Source: Flavobacterium anhuiense (GTDB taxonomy: Bacteria; Bacteroidota; Bacteroidia; Flavobacteriales; Flavobacteriaceae). From it: 64,000 nt of DNA. How positions within the stretch are numbered: position 1 is the first letter of the stretch; every line of letters begins with the position of its first letter. Shown here piece by piece: positions 34,975 through 44,206 of this stretch. The notes under the pieces were generated by a model. The model was not told the origin of the DNA. It ran no database searches and saw only the letters and a program-made list of their open reading frames with translations. Location of the stretch: the NCBI RefSeq assembly GCF_004151235.1, contig NZ_JUIV01000001.1, forward strand, positions 248,001 through 312,000. Direction: 5' to 3'. The translations under genes were made by a program, and so were the position numbers.

Positions 34975-37020
34975 ATGAAAAAGAATATTTTTTTACTGGG
35001 CTTTTTCCTGCTGTTTTCCATATTCGTAAAGGCTCAGATATACAATCCCATAAAATGGAAAACCAGTGTCGAGAAAATTTCTGATACTGAATACGAATTG
35101 CAGGCAAAAGCCATTATAGAATCGGGCTGGCATTTATACAGTCAGGAAGTTTCTGACGGAGGACCGATTCCAACTCATTTTAATTTTATAAAAAGCGCAG
35201 ATTTTCAGTTAACTGATGCTGTAAAAGAAGAAAAAGGAAAAACGGTTAACGATCCTGTTTTCAAGATGCAGATTAAGTTTTTTGAAAAAGAAACCACTTT
35301 TAGACAACGCGTTAAAATACTTTCAGCAAAACCTTTCAAAATCAAAGCTGAGGTTGAATTTATGGTTTGCAATGATGAAAATTGTCTTCCGCCAAGTTCA
35401 GACGAATTGGAGTTTACTGTTAGCCCTTCCGCGAAAGCGAAAACTTTAATAGAAGCTGCTGTAAAAGAAGAAACAAAAACAGAAACAATAGATTCTTCGG
35501 TTACTGAAATAAAAGAAAAAACAGAAGAAATTGTTCCTGCAGAAATTGTAAATACGCCTAAAAAAGAAATTAAAAAAAGTGAGCCGAAAACCGAATCGAG
35601 AAGTTTATGGACGATTTTTTTATTGTCGTTTTTCTCTGGATTTGCTGCATTGCTAACGCCTTGTGTTTTCCCGATGATTCCGATGACGGTGAGTTTTTTT
35701 ACCAAACAAAGTAAAACCAAATCGCAAGGAATTAGAAAAGCCGTTTTTTACGGAATCGCCATTATTGCCATTTATATTTTTTTGGGAGCCGTTGTAACTT
35801 GGGCTTTTGGAGCAGATTCGCTTAATGCGCTTTCTACAAACGTTTGGTTTAATCTGATTTTTTTTGTGCTTTTAATGATTTTTGCTTTTTCGTTTTTAGG
35901 AGCTTTCGAAATCATGCTTCCAAATGCATGGGCAAACAAAGTCGATTCGCAAGCTGATAGAGGCGGAATTGTCGGAATATTATTTATGGCTTTGGCTTTG
36001 GCAATCGTATCATTTTCGTGCACAGGACCAATCGTAGGAACTTTATTGGTAGAAGCGGCTTCGCGAGGCGGAATTGCACCTTTTGTCGGAATGTTTGGTT
36101 TTTCTCTGGCTTTGGCTTTGCCATTTACATTATTTGCCGCTTTTCCGGGCTGGCTGAATTCGCTTCCAAAATCAGGCGGATGGTTAAATTCTGTAAAAGT
36201 ATTTTTAGGATTTTTGGAAATGGCTTTGGCGTTTAAATTTTTATCTAATGCCGATTTGGTTCTGCAATTGCATTGGCTGGAAAGAGAAACTTTTCTAGCA
36301 ATTTGGATTGCCATTTTCGGAACGCTTGCTTTTTATTTGTTCGGAAAAATTCAGCTGCCGCATGATAGTCCGGTTTCGAATATTAGTGTTGGCAGATTAG
36401 GATTGGGCGTTTTAGTTTTGGCTTTTACCATTTATCTAATTCCGGGCATTTGGGGCGCTCCGCTTAAAATGATCAGTGGTTTTCCTCCGCCAATGCATTA
36501 TAGTGAAATTCCGAACGGATTGAATAATTCCGCTTCAAAAGAAATAACTCAAAATCTTCCAGAAGGAGCAGAGCTTGGACCGCATAACATAATGGCTTTT
36601 ACCGATTATGATTTAGGAATGCAATATGCCAAAAAAATAGGAAAACCTGTTATGATAGATTTTACAGGTCATGCCTGCGTAAACTGCCGAAAAATGGAAG
36701 ACAATGTGTGGTCTGATGAAAAGGTTCAGAAAATCTTAAAAGGCGATTTGGTTCTAATTTCACTTTATGTAGATGATAAAAGAGAATTGAATCCGCACGA
36801 ACAGATTACTTCTCAGATAACGGGTAAAAAATTAAAATATATTGGGCAGAAATGGAGCGAATTCCAAACGCTCACGTACAAAACTAACGCACAACCTTTT
36901 TATGTTCTGGTAGATCATAATGGAGAAACGCTTAACGAAACTTCAGCTTATAATCCAGATATCGAAGAATATTTGAATTGGTTGAAAAAAGGCGTTTCAA
37001 ATTTTGAGAAAAGTTCGTAA
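34975..37020 (+). CDS. dsbD: DsbD-family thiol:disulfide interchange protein
   Basis: The 681-residue protein has the three DsbD parts. The N-terminal periplasmic domain contains VCNDENCLPP. The membrane core of about eight helices has the cysteines in FAALLTPCVFPMIPMT and IVSFSCTGPIVGT. The C-terminal thioredoxin domain contains GHACVNCRKME near residue 566. DsbD carries electrons from cytoplasmic thioredoxin to the periplasm. Here it can keep the two thioredoxin-like proteins of the upstream operon reduced. It has a likely signal peptide ending KAQ. Confidence 0.95.
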   Translation: MKKNIFLLGFFLLFSIFVKAQIYNPIKWKTSVEKISDTEYELQAKAIIESGWHLYSQEVSDGGPIPTHFNFIKSADFQLTDAVKEEKGKTVNDPVFKMQIKFFEKETTFRQRVKILSAKPFKIKAEVEFMVCNDENCLPPSSDELEFTVSPSAKAKTLIEAAVKEETKTETIDSSVTEIKEKTEEIVPAEIVNTPKKEIKKSEPKTESRSLWTIFLLSFFSGFAALLTPCVFPMIPMTVSFFTKQSKTKSQGIRKAVFYGIAIIAIYIFLGAVVTWAFGADSLNALSTNVWFNLIFFVLLMIFAFSFLGAFEIMLPNAWANKVDSQADRGGIVGILFMALALAIVSFSCTGPIVGTLLVEAASRGGIAPFVGMFGFSLALALPFTLFAAFPGWLNSLPKSGGWLNSVKVFLGFLEMALAFKFLSNADLVLQLHWLERETFLAIWIAIFGTLAFYLFGKIQLPHDSPVSNISVGRLGLGVLVLAFTIYLIPGIWGAPLKMISGFPPPMHYSEIPNGLNNSASKEITQNLPEGAELGPHNIMAFTDYDLGMQYAKKIGKPVMIDFTGHACVNCRKMEDNVWSDEKVQKILKGDLVLISLYVDDKRELNPHEQITSQITGKKLKYIGQKWSEFQTLTYKTNAQPFYVLVDHNGETLNETSAYNPDIEEYLNWLKKGVSNFEKSS

Positions 37021-37050
37021 TCATAATTTCTACCTTTATTTTATATTTAT

Positions 37051-37222
37051 ATGTTCCGTAGGAACATTTCATCGGTAGAAAAATATATTATGATCGATAT
37101 TTAACGTTCCATAGGAACGTTTGAATTTTACGTTATTTTTTTGCAATCCGCTATATCAAACGTTCCTACGGAACGTAAACGTAATTGTTCTTTTTCTACC
37201 GACGAGACATTCCTACGGAATG
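37051..37222. repeat. Palindromic repeat cluster B (same family as cluster A)
   Basis: Two forward units (ATGTTCCGTAGGAACAT at 37051-37067 with its ATCGGTAGAAA tag, and AACGTTCCATAGGAACGT near 37103-37120) face two reverse units (near 37157-37176 and 37193-37222). The arrangement again is forward-forward-reverse-reverse. It lies between dsbD and the DUF1810 gene. Confidence 0.85.
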
Positions 37223-37241
37223 ATTACATATGATTTTATAA

Positions 37242-37280
37242 AAAAAAGCGGTTATTTCAATTTGAAATAACCGCTTTTTT
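37242..37280. terminator. Bidirectional terminator
   Basis: Long palindrome of AAAAAGCGGTTATTTCAA type against TTGAAATAACCGCTTTTT, with A/T runs on both sides. It serves the convergent dsbD and DUF1810 genes. Confidence 0.9.
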
Positions 37281-37295
37281 AGAGTTCTAAGAATA

Positions 37296-37808
37296 TTAAG
37301 AAAGTACTGTGTCTGGCAGAACACAAGTTTTTTGAGTAAAATTTAAAGTCAATTGATCCAAATGTCCAAAGAAAAAAGTATCTAAAATCTCCTGAAAAAC
37401 AGGATGCGCGTTTTCTACCTGAACAAATAAACTCATTGACGAATGCAATTTTCGAGCATCTAGTTCGCCCAAAATACCTTCAGCAGATTTCTTTTTAAAA
37501 GTTAAAAGAAGCTTCGAGATTTCAATTAAATGCTTAGACAAAATAGGATGATTTAGAAATTCTGTTGCTTCTTTTAAATCGGCAACAGCATAATAATCAG
37601 AAATAGCACTTTTTCCTAAACCTTTAATCTGCGGAAAAATAAACCACATCCAATTAGTCTCTTTCTTTCCTTTTTTAATTTCAGATAAAGCAGTCAGATA
37701 AAGTTTGTTCTGAGCATCTAAAAATCGGGTCAAATCATCTTTTGCGTAAATCATCTCTAGATTAGGTATTAAAGGGTTTGTAAATTGGGTTTCTTTAATT
37801 GGTAACAC
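37296..37808 (-). CDS. DUF1810 family protein
   Basis: Residues 19 onward fit the DUF1810 family: DLTRFLDAQNKLYLTALSEI, NWMWFIFPQIKGLGKSA and DARKLHSSMSLF. The family is about 140 residues long, so the likely start is the MIYAKDDLTRF methionine (end coordinate 37754), and the first 18 residues may be untranslated. It is a soluble cytoplasmic protein of unknown function, usually transcribed alone. Confidence 0.85.
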   Translation of the reverse strand: MLPIKETQFTNPLIPNLEMIYAKDDLTRFLDAQNKLYLTALSEIKKGKKETNWMWFIFPQIKGLGKSAISDYYAVADLKEATEFLNHPILSKHLIEISKLLLTFKKKSAEGILGELDARKLHSSMSLFVQVENAHPVFQEILDTFFFGHLDQLTLNFTQKTCVLPDTVLS

Positions 37809-38105
37809 GATATTATTTCTTTATTTAAACTTCGTCGAATTTTCGATACCCAAAAGTAAAGTGCCTATAAGCATATCAGTTATAGAATTGTAGTTGGTCT
37901 TTACATAATTCCGACAGCCTGTAAGAATACCTTGTTAATATAATTTTAAAGTTTTTAATGATTCTAAATTCTAATGTTATTTTAATGTTCTAGAAAAAAA
38001 TTGGCTCTAACTTGCGCGTTCATAAAAATTACAGTAAACGCCTTAGATCGTTGAGATTTTGATTCAAAACGATTTGATTTAATTAAACTTTCTGCCTTTT
38101 AGAGT

Positions 38106-38510
38106 ATGTTGAATAAAATTAAAAATAGCTTTTTATGTAAATGCCTTCAGGCGTTACTAGTCGGCTATTTTCTAATTAGCAGTTTAAACATTTCTAATAG
38201 TGTTGGAAGAATCTTAAGCGATAACGCTGAAACTTACACCGTAAAAGGCATTACCTGCAACTTCTTGAAAAAAATCTTCAAATGTGATGGAGTTCCAGAA
38301 GAACTGGAAGACTACAAAACAAAGGATACTAAAACAGCCAAATTAGCAAAAGGAATTCCTTTAATGGAATATTTAGTTTCATCAGAATCACTGATGCCTA
38401 ATTTTTATTTTTTAATAGAATCTGAAGGGAAAAAATATATCGATAATACAATCTTCTCATTTGGGTTTCATGGTAAAATAGATATACCGCCTCCTCGGCT
38501 GAATTCATAA
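38106..38510 (+). CDS. Unrecognised 134-aa exported protein
   Basis: A hydrophobic segment at about residues 14-28 (CLQALLVGYFLISSLNIS) may be an uncleaved signal or anchor. The mature part includes TVKGITCNFLKKIFKCDGVP, with two cysteines 11 apart that could form a disulfide. The C-terminus is FGFHGKIDIPPPRLNS. It stands 101 bases before the start of the ABC exporter gene and may be part of that unit, perhaps as a substrate or accessory. I do not recognise a family. Confidence 0.65.
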   Translation: MLNKIKNSFLCKCLQALLVGYFLISSLNISNSVGRILSDNAETYTVKGITCNFLKKIFKCDGVPEELEDYKTKDTKTAKLAKGIPLMEYLVSSESLMPNFYFLIESEGKKYIDNTIFSFGFHGKIDIPPPRLNS

Positions 38511-38611
38511 ATACTTGTTTTTTAAGGATTAGGATGAAATCTTAATCTATTAATGCGGTTTTTGCCGTATATTTATTCTATGTAATAATCTTGTATTTAT
38601 ACTTTAAATTC

Positions 38612-40267
38612 ATGACACCATTTAAACGTTTTTATAACTTATTGCAGCTAGATAAGCGCGATGTGTATCAAATTATCTTCTATGCTGCATTTGCAGGGTT
38701 AGTCAATCTTTCTCTGCCTTTGGGAATCCAAGCAATTATTAATTTTATTCAAAGCGGACAGCTGAGCGTTTCGTGGATTGTTCTAGTGATCCTGGTTACG
38801 GTTGGAGTAGGTTTCGGAGGAGTTTTGACCATCCTTCAGCTGCGTATTGTGGAGAATCTGCAGCAGCGAATTTTTGTACGCTCTTCATTTGAATTTGCCT
38901 ACAGAATGCCTTTAATTAAATTTAAAGAAATGTACTCAGAGTATGCTCCAGAAAAAGCCAATCGCTTTTTTGATACGCTGATGGTACAGAAAGGAACTGC
39001 AAAATTACTGCTTGATTTCTGTACAGCATTCCTTCAAGTCGGTCTGGGAATCATTTTATTAGTGCTTTACCATTCTTTCTTCATGGTTATCGGACTTCTT
39101 TTTATTGTCATATTATATGTCATTTTTAAATTTTCGTACAAAGACGGTTTAGAAACCAGTTTGAACGAATCGAAATTTAAATATAAAGTGGCGGCATGGC
39201 TTCAGGAAATTGCTCGCAACAGAGAAAGTTTCCGTAGAAAAGGCGCTTTCGAATATGCTTTGGACAGAAATGATGGCTACGTAACCAACTACGTCAATTA
39301 CCGCGAAAAGCACTTTCAGGTAATGAAAAAACAATATATTCAGCTTACTATTTTTAAGGTAATTGTTACTGCTGCCTTATTATCTATCGGTGGTTTTCTG
39401 GTAATTCACCACCAAATGAACATAGGGCAGTTCGTAGCAGCTGAAATCGTAATTGTATTATTGATCAACTCAGTAGAAAAAATCATTTTCGGACTGGAAT
39501 CTTTCTATGACGTTTTGACTTCTGTTGAAAAAATCGGTCAAGTGACTGATATGGAGACTTCTTGCATTCCTGAGACTTCTGACAAAACAGAAAAAGGAAT
39601 CAATATTGAGACAGAAAGCATTAGTTACAATTACCCAGGACACAATAAAAAATCGCTTAAGAATATCAATTTGAAAATTTCTCAAGGCGAAAAAATTATT
39701 CTTACCGGAACAAATGGTGCAGGAAAAAGTACTTTACTGAGACTTCTTTCGGGTGTTTTAGAGCCAGAAAGCGGTGCTATGTATGTTACAGATAATTACA
39801 TGAATCGCCTTAACGAAGATACCTACAGAGCGCAAGCGGGAACATACTTGCAGGGCGATACGCTTTTTGCAGGGACTATTCGTGAAAATATAGTTTTTGG
39901 AAACGAGGAACTAAATAGTGATGATTTAAAATGGGCTTTAGATAATGTTGGTCTTACGCCGTACATTAAAACTTTTGAGAACGGACTGGAGAATCAAATT
40001 CATCCAGGAGGTCGTGAACTTTCTGCTTCTGATGTTCAAAAAATTCTTTTGGCAAGAAGTATTGTGGGTAAACCAAATATCTTATTCTTAGAAGATCCAG
40101 TTGATAAAATGGACGAAATTACTTCGAGTAAAATTGTTGATTTTTTACTTTCTGATGAAAACGATTGGACAGTTATTGTTACTTCTAAAAATGATGTTTG
40201 GAAAAGCAAATGCAGTCGTATGATTACGATTGATGACGGAAAAATTATTAACGACATAAAGCTTTAA
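38612..40267 (+). CDS. ABC exporter half-transporter with degenerate ATPase motifs
   Basis: The ATG at 38612 is preferred over an upstream TTG seven codons earlier. About six membrane helices fill residues 15-290, with no peptidase domain. The ATPase domain has a good Walker A, GTNGAGKST (about 372-380 of the longer frame). The signature that should read LSGGQ is LSASDVQK, Walker B reads ILFLEDP with the acidic pair swapped, and the histidine of the H-loop is serine in VIVTSKN. In a homodimer this would leave poor catalysis. HlyD and TolC-type genes follow, so type I secretion is the natural setting. It may be regulatory, or pair with another ATPase. Confidence 0.85.
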   Translation: MTPFKRFYNLLQLDKRDVYQIIFYAAFAGLVNLSLPLGIQAIINFIQSGQLSVSWIVLVILVTVGVGFGGVLTILQLRIVENLQQRIFVRSSFEFAYRMPLIKFKEMYSEYAPEKANRFFDTLMVQKGTAKLLLDFCTAFLQVGLGIILLVLYHSFFMVIGLLFIVILYVIFKFSYKDGLETSLNESKFKYKVAAWLQEIARNRESFRRKGAFEYALDRNDGYVTNYVNYREKHFQVMKKQYIQLTIFKVIVTAALLSIGGFLVIHHQMNIGQFVAAEIVIVLLINSVEKIIFGLESFYDVLTSVEKIGQVTDMETSCIPETSDKTEKGINIETESISYNYPGHNKKSLKNINLKISQGEKIILTGTNGAGKSTLLRLLSGVLEPESGAMYVTDNYMNRLNEDTYRAQAGTYLQGDTLFAGTIRENIVFGNEELNSDDLKWALDNVGLTPYIKTFENGLENQIHPGGRELSASDVQKILLARSIVGKPNILFLEDPVDKMDEITSSKIVDFLLSDENDWTVIVTSKNDVWKSKCSRMITIDDGKIINDIKL

Positions 40268-40269
40268 TC

Positions 40270-41622
40270 ATGCTCAACTTATCTAAAGACAATAACGTAC
40301 TTATAACGCCGGGCAAATACAAATCGATTACAAGTGTTGCTCGCAGACCACATTACGAAATTTTAAACAAAGTCATAATCGGGTTTTTAATATTTTCGGT
40401 ATTATGCCTTTTTTTACCTTGGACTCAAAATATTTCGGGAACAGGTTCTGTCACCACTTTAAAACCAGATCAAAGACCGCAAACGGTTCATAATGCCATT
40501 GCAGGACGTATTGAAAAATGGTTTGTAAAAGAAGGTGATTATGTAAAAAAAGGAGATACGATACTTTACATTTCGGAGATTAAAGAAGATTATCTGGATC
40601 CTAATTTGGTTGACAATACCAAACAGCAAGTAGATGCCAAAAAAATGGCTGTAGAATCATACGGCGATAAAGTAAGCTCTCTTGATGTTCAGGCACAATC
40701 GCTTAATACAGAAAGACAATTGAAACTGCAGCAGGCGCAAAATAAAATTCGTCAAGCACAGCTTAAAATAAAAAGCGACAGTATGGATTTGGTTGCGGTA
40801 AAAACTCAGCTTCGAATTGCAAAAACACAATTTGACCGTTCGACTGCTTTAAACAAAGAAGGATTAAAACCACTTACCGATGTCGAGCAGAAAAGATTAA
40901 AACTGCAAGAATCAGAAGCTTATGTGATTACGCAGGAAAATAAATTGCTGAGCAGTAAAAACGAATTGATAAACGCAAAAGTAGAAATCAGTAGAATCAC
41001 TGCTGAATATGCTGAAAAAATATCAAAATCAAGAAGTGATAAGTTTACAGCTTTAAGCACACAATACGATACAGAAGCTCAGGTAAATAAATTGGAAAAC
41101 CAATATACCAACTACAGACTTAGAAATGGGTTGTATTACATTACAGCGCCACAAAGCGGTTATGTAAACCGTGCTTTATTGGCTGGTCTTGGAGAAACTA
41201 TCAAAGAAGGAACTCCAGTTGTAAGCATCATGCCATCTAAATATGATATTGCGGTTGAAACGTATGTAGATCCAATCGATTTGCCATTGGTTCACAGAGG
41301 CGCAAAAGTTCGTGTTTGGTTTGATGGATGGCCTAGAATTGTGTTCTCAGGATGGCCAGGCTTATCTTACGGTACTTACGGAGGTAAAGTCGTGGCGATA
41401 GAAAACTTCATTAGTCCGAATGGCAAATACAGAATTTTAGTTTCGCCAGATGGAGAAGACCGTCACTGGCCAAAAGAACTAAGTATTGGTGCTGGTGCAC
41501 AAAGTATTGCATTATTAGAAACCGTTTCGGTTTGGTACGAGATTTGGCGAAATCTAAATGGTTTCCCACCAAATTATTATAACTCAGGAGAAAAAGAAGC
41601 AAAAGGAAAGGAGAAAAAGTAA
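40270..41622 (+). CDS. HlyD-family membrane fusion protein
   Basis: It starts two bases after the ABC gene. One N-terminal membrane helix (about residues 37-55, VIIGFLIFSVLCLFLPW) is followed by a lipoyl-type half (IAGRIEKWFVKEGDYVKKGD). Long coiled-coil arms (about 115-275) come next, then the second lipoyl half (ITAPQSGYVNRALLAGLGETIKEG) and a beta-barrel region. HlyD proteins link the inner-membrane transporter to the outer-membrane channel. At 450 residues the length is normal. Confidence 0.93.
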   Translation: MLNLSKDNNVLITPGKYKSITSVARRPHYEILNKVIIGFLIFSVLCLFLPWTQNISGTGSVTTLKPDQRPQTVHNAIAGRIEKWFVKEGDYVKKGDTILYISEIKEDYLDPNLVDNTKQQVDAKKMAVESYGDKVSSLDVQAQSLNTERQLKLQQAQNKIRQAQLKIKSDSMDLVAVKTQLRIAKTQFDRSTALNKEGLKPLTDVEQKRLKLQESEAYVITQENKLLSSKNELINAKVEISRITAEYAEKISKSRSDKFTALSTQYDTEAQVNKLENQYTNYRLRNGLYYITAPQSGYVNRALLAGLGETIKEGTPVVSIMPSKYDIAVETYVDPIDLPLVHRGAKVRVWFDGWPRIVFSGWPGLSYGTYGGKVVAIENFISPNGKYRILVSPDGEDRHWPKELSIGAGAQSIALLETVSVWYEIWRNLNGFPPNYYNSGEKEAKGKEKK

Positions 41623-41623
41623 A

Positions 41624-43021
41624 ATGAGAAATCTTGTAAAATTGTTTTCTTTCTTAATACTATTTTGTTTTTCTACAGTACGCAGCCAGAATTTTAATCA
41701 AGAGGAGCTTACTTTTGTTGAATACTTGGGATATGTAAAAAAATATCATCCGCTGGTAAAACAAGCCAATCTTGAAGTGACAAATGCTCAAGCAAAATTG
41801 ATGCTGGCACGTGGCGGATTTGACCCAAAAATTGAAGTAGATTACAATAAGAAAGAATTTAAAGGCACAGAATACTATTCGTTATTAAACAGCAGTTTCA
41901 AAATTCCGACTTGGTACGGGATTGAGGTAAAAGCTGGTTTTGATGATACAAATGGGGAATATTATAATCCGCAGAACAAGACTCCAGAAGCAGGTTTAAC
42001 TTCGCTTGGAATTAACGTTGCTTTGGGACAGGGAATGTTCATTAACCAGAGAATGGCCGATGTTCGCGAAGGAAAACTTAATGTGAAACTAAGCGATGCA
42101 CAGCGTAAATTGAGAGCAATTGAAGTTTTATACCAAGCAAGTGAGGCTTATTTTGAATGGAGAAAAAGCTATAACGAAGCCGAATTATATAAAAATTATT
42201 TAGGTTTTGCGAGCACTCGTTTTCAAGGAGTTAAAAAACTAATTGCAGCTGGTGATGCTCCTGCAATTGATAGTGTTGAAGCTAAAATTACAGTACGAAA
42301 CAGAGAACTGAATGTTGAGAACGGAAATTTAAAATTAGCGAAAGCAAAATTGAAACTAGCTAATTTTTTATGGATTGAAAATGTTCCTGTTGAGTTGGGA
42401 GATTTAGTAAAACCAGAGCAAAATCTAATTCAGACCATTGAGGAAACTTTAAGAACAGATGCTATGATGGTTGATGTTGAATCGTTAGACTCGCATCCGA
42501 AAATTCAGTCTTTGGAAACGAAAATGGATATTCTGGAAGTCAATCGCCAATTGAAAGCCAATTCGTTGCTTCCAAAAATAAATGTAGGTTACAACTATAT
42601 TTCAGAACCTAATTATTGGAATAATTTCAACGCTGATGATTATAAGTTTAATATCGATTTCAGTTTCCCGATTTTCTTAAGAAAAGAACGCGGAAGCTTA
42701 AAAATGGCAAAACTGAAAATTCAGGATATGCAGTTTGATATTGGTCAGCAGCGATTAGAACTTAAAAATAAAATCAAAGCACAGCAAACGGAAATTGCTT
42801 CTTTAAGAAAACAGAAAGTTGTAATTGATAATCTTGTAAAAGATTATATGACAATGCTGAATTCAGAAGAGAAATTATTTTCGTTTGGAGAAAGTTCGAT
42901 TTTCTTAATCAATTCAAGAGAAAATAATTTGGTTAGCGCTAAATTGTCGCAAATAAGTTTAGAGAATCAGTTTTATCTCTCGAATGCCGAATTGTACAAA
43001 ATATTGGCCAATCCAGATTAA
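41624..43021 (+). CDS. TolC-family outer-membrane efflux protein
   Basis: The ATG at 41624 lies one base after the HlyD stop and is preceded by AAAGGAGAAAAAG. It gives a clean signal peptide (MRNLVKLFSFLILFCFSTVRSQ). An upstream in-frame ATG would overlap the HlyD gene and add a charged leader. The rest has the two long coiled-coil repeats of TolC (KQANLEVTNAQAKLMLARGG; a second set of helices near residues 330-440). It should form the outer-membrane channel of the exporter. Confidence 0.92.
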   Translation: MRNLVKLFSFLILFCFSTVRSQNFNQEELTFVEYLGYVKKYHPLVKQANLEVTNAQAKLMLARGGFDPKIEVDYNKKEFKGTEYYSLLNSSFKIPTWYGIEVKAGFDDTNGEYYNPQNKTPEAGLTSLGINVALGQGMFINQRMADVREGKLNVKLSDAQRKLRAIEVLYQASEAYFEWRKSYNEAELYKNYLGFASTRFQGVKKLIAAGDAPAIDSVEAKITVRNRELNVENGNLKLAKAKLKLANFLWIENVPVELGDLVKPEQNLIQTIEETLRTDAMMVDVESLDSHPKIQSLETKMDILEVNRQLKANSLLPKINVGYNYISEPNYWNNFNADDYKFNIDFSFPIFLRKERGSLKMAKLKIQDMQFDIGQQRLELKNKIKAQQTEIASLRKQKVVIDNLVKDYMTMLNSEEKLFSFGESSIFLINSRENNLVSAKLSQISLENQFYLSNAELYKILANPD

Positions 43022-43082
43022 TTTAAAAAAATATGTAGCCTGTACCTGTCTGCATTATATTAGTTTTCAGAATTTAAATTTT

Positions 43083-43170
43083 AAAAAGCTTTAGATATTT
43101 TTCTAAAGCTTTTTTGTTTTTGGAAAATATTAAAAAGCGGTTTCATGTTATAATATGAAACCGCTTTTTT
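43083..43170 (+). terminator. Two tandem terminators after the export operon
   Basis: AAAAAGCTTTAGA/TCTAAAGCTTTTTT (43083-43115) and AAAAAGCGGTTTCAT/ATGAAACCGCTTTTTT (43132-43170) are both near-perfect stems with T-runs. The second can act in both directions. Confidence 0.9.
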
Positions 43171-43247
43171 GAATCGCTAAATGCTTCTTTCTTTAAATTT
43201 GATAGAGTTTTTCTATTTCGCGGCCCTTAATTTAATATTGACCGAAT

Positions 43248-44051
43248 ATGAATTTATTTAAAAGAAGTTTTCTCTTATTCTGTTGCATCTTCTTATCACA
43301 GATTCTGAAAGCACAGGATGCGCCTTATACAATGGGATTTATTCCTGCATCTATAAGCGAAGTTGACGTTGCATTTCCGTTAATAGAAAAATGGCATTTG
43401 AGCGGACAGGCAGATTTGCAGCTTGTTACTCAAGGCGCTTACACAAACGGAAATCCGTTTGAATACACACAGCGTAAAGTAATAAGACCTTGGATTATAT
43501 ATTCTGGTTTTAAAAACATGAAACTTTGGTTAGGATACGCGCACAATCAGAAATATGCCATTGAAGAAGCGGGCAATTACAAAACCTTAGAAAACAGAAT
43601 CATTGTTATGGGAACGTATACCCAAGAAATGCCGAAAGGATCTCTCTTTGAACAAGTGCGTTTTGAAACTAAATTTTTTGATGATAGAAACGGAAATCCA
43701 CAGACGATTCCTAGATTAAGAGCCCGTTTTGGGGTAAATCATTATTTGAGACAAAGTAAAGAGAAGCCAATTTTTCTGGCACCAAATATTGGCTATTATA
43801 CCGAATTGATGCTGAAGTTTGCGTCTAAAGATTACGCTGAAGAACATTTTGATATTTTCAGATTATCGGTTTATTATACTGCCGGAATTACACCAAATAT
43901 TCACTTCTTAGCAGGCGTAATCGGGCAAATGCAATTACGAACAAACGGAACTCAGTTTGATGTTTACTACGGACCAATGGTTTCAGTAAAATATAGTGTA
44001 AAACCTAAAGAACGCGAAACTTTTGATAGCGTTGATGGCGGGGCGGATTAA
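43248..44051 (+). CDS. DUF2490-type outer-membrane beta-barrel protein
   Basis: A signal peptide (LSQILKAQ) is followed by about 245 residues of alternating hydrophobic and aromatic strands, such as RPWIIYSGFKNMKLWLGYAHN, LRARFGVNHYLR and VYYGPMVSVKYSV. The pattern fits DUF2490, predicted outer-membrane barrels of unknown function. It lies between the terminators of the export operon and the regulator of the sialic-acid locus, so it appears to be transcribed alone. Confidence 0.72.
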   Translation: MNLFKRSFLLFCCIFLSQILKAQDAPYTMGFIPASISEVDVAFPLIEKWHLSGQADLQLVTQGAYTNGNPFEYTQRKVIRPWIIYSGFKNMKLWLGYAHNQKYAIEEAGNYKTLENRIIVMGTYTQEMPKGSLFEQVRFETKFFDDRNGNPQTIPRLRARFGVNHYLRQSKEKPIFLAPNIGYYTELMLKFASKDYAEEHFDIFRLSVYYTAGITPNIHFLAGVIGQMQLRTNGTQFDVYYGPMVSVKYSVKPKERETFDSVDGGAD

Positions 44052-44111
44052 TTGCTTGTGTCTCTTTGACTTTTTTAGGCAATCTTTCTTTTGCAGATTT
44101 TTAAAAACTCT

Positions 44112-44143
44112 TTTTAATATTTTAAAATAATTTAATATTAAAA
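44112..44143. promoter_or_regulatory. Candidate ROK operator upstream of the ROK gene
   Basis: TTTTAATATT (44112-44121) and AATATTAAAA (44134-44143) are perfect inverted arms. Inside them lies TTAAAATAATTTAATA (44122-44137), which recurs exactly in the SusC promoter palindrome (45462-45477). Confidence 0.55.
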
Positions 44144-44175
44144 GCTTAATTTTTATGCTGATTTAAAAAATAATT

Positions 44176-44183
44176 TAAATTTG
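44176..44183 (+). promoter_or_regulatory. -7 element of the ROK gene promoter
   Basis: TAAATTTG fits TAnnTTTG. Transcription would start near 44190, after the GTG at 44186, which supports the ATG at 44207 as the true start. The -33 element is weak. Confidence 0.5.
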
Positions 44184-44206
44184 TTGTGAACCAAATAAGG
44201 AAAGCA

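Noticed and set aside
35205..36314. Long minus-strand frames of 171 and 180 codons inside dsbD
   Set aside because: They are opposite-strand shadows of a well-supported gene and have no recognisable protein features.
38001..38015. A second sigma-54-like sequence, TTGGCTCTAACTTGC, upstream of the 134-aa gene
   Set aside because: The -24 GG and the -12 G are 10 bases apart instead of 11. Sigma-54 does not tolerate this change well.
41558..41623. Earlier start for the TolC-family gene
   Set aside because: It overlaps the HlyD gene, adds a charged leader before the signal peptide and ignores the good ribosome-binding sequence before 41624.
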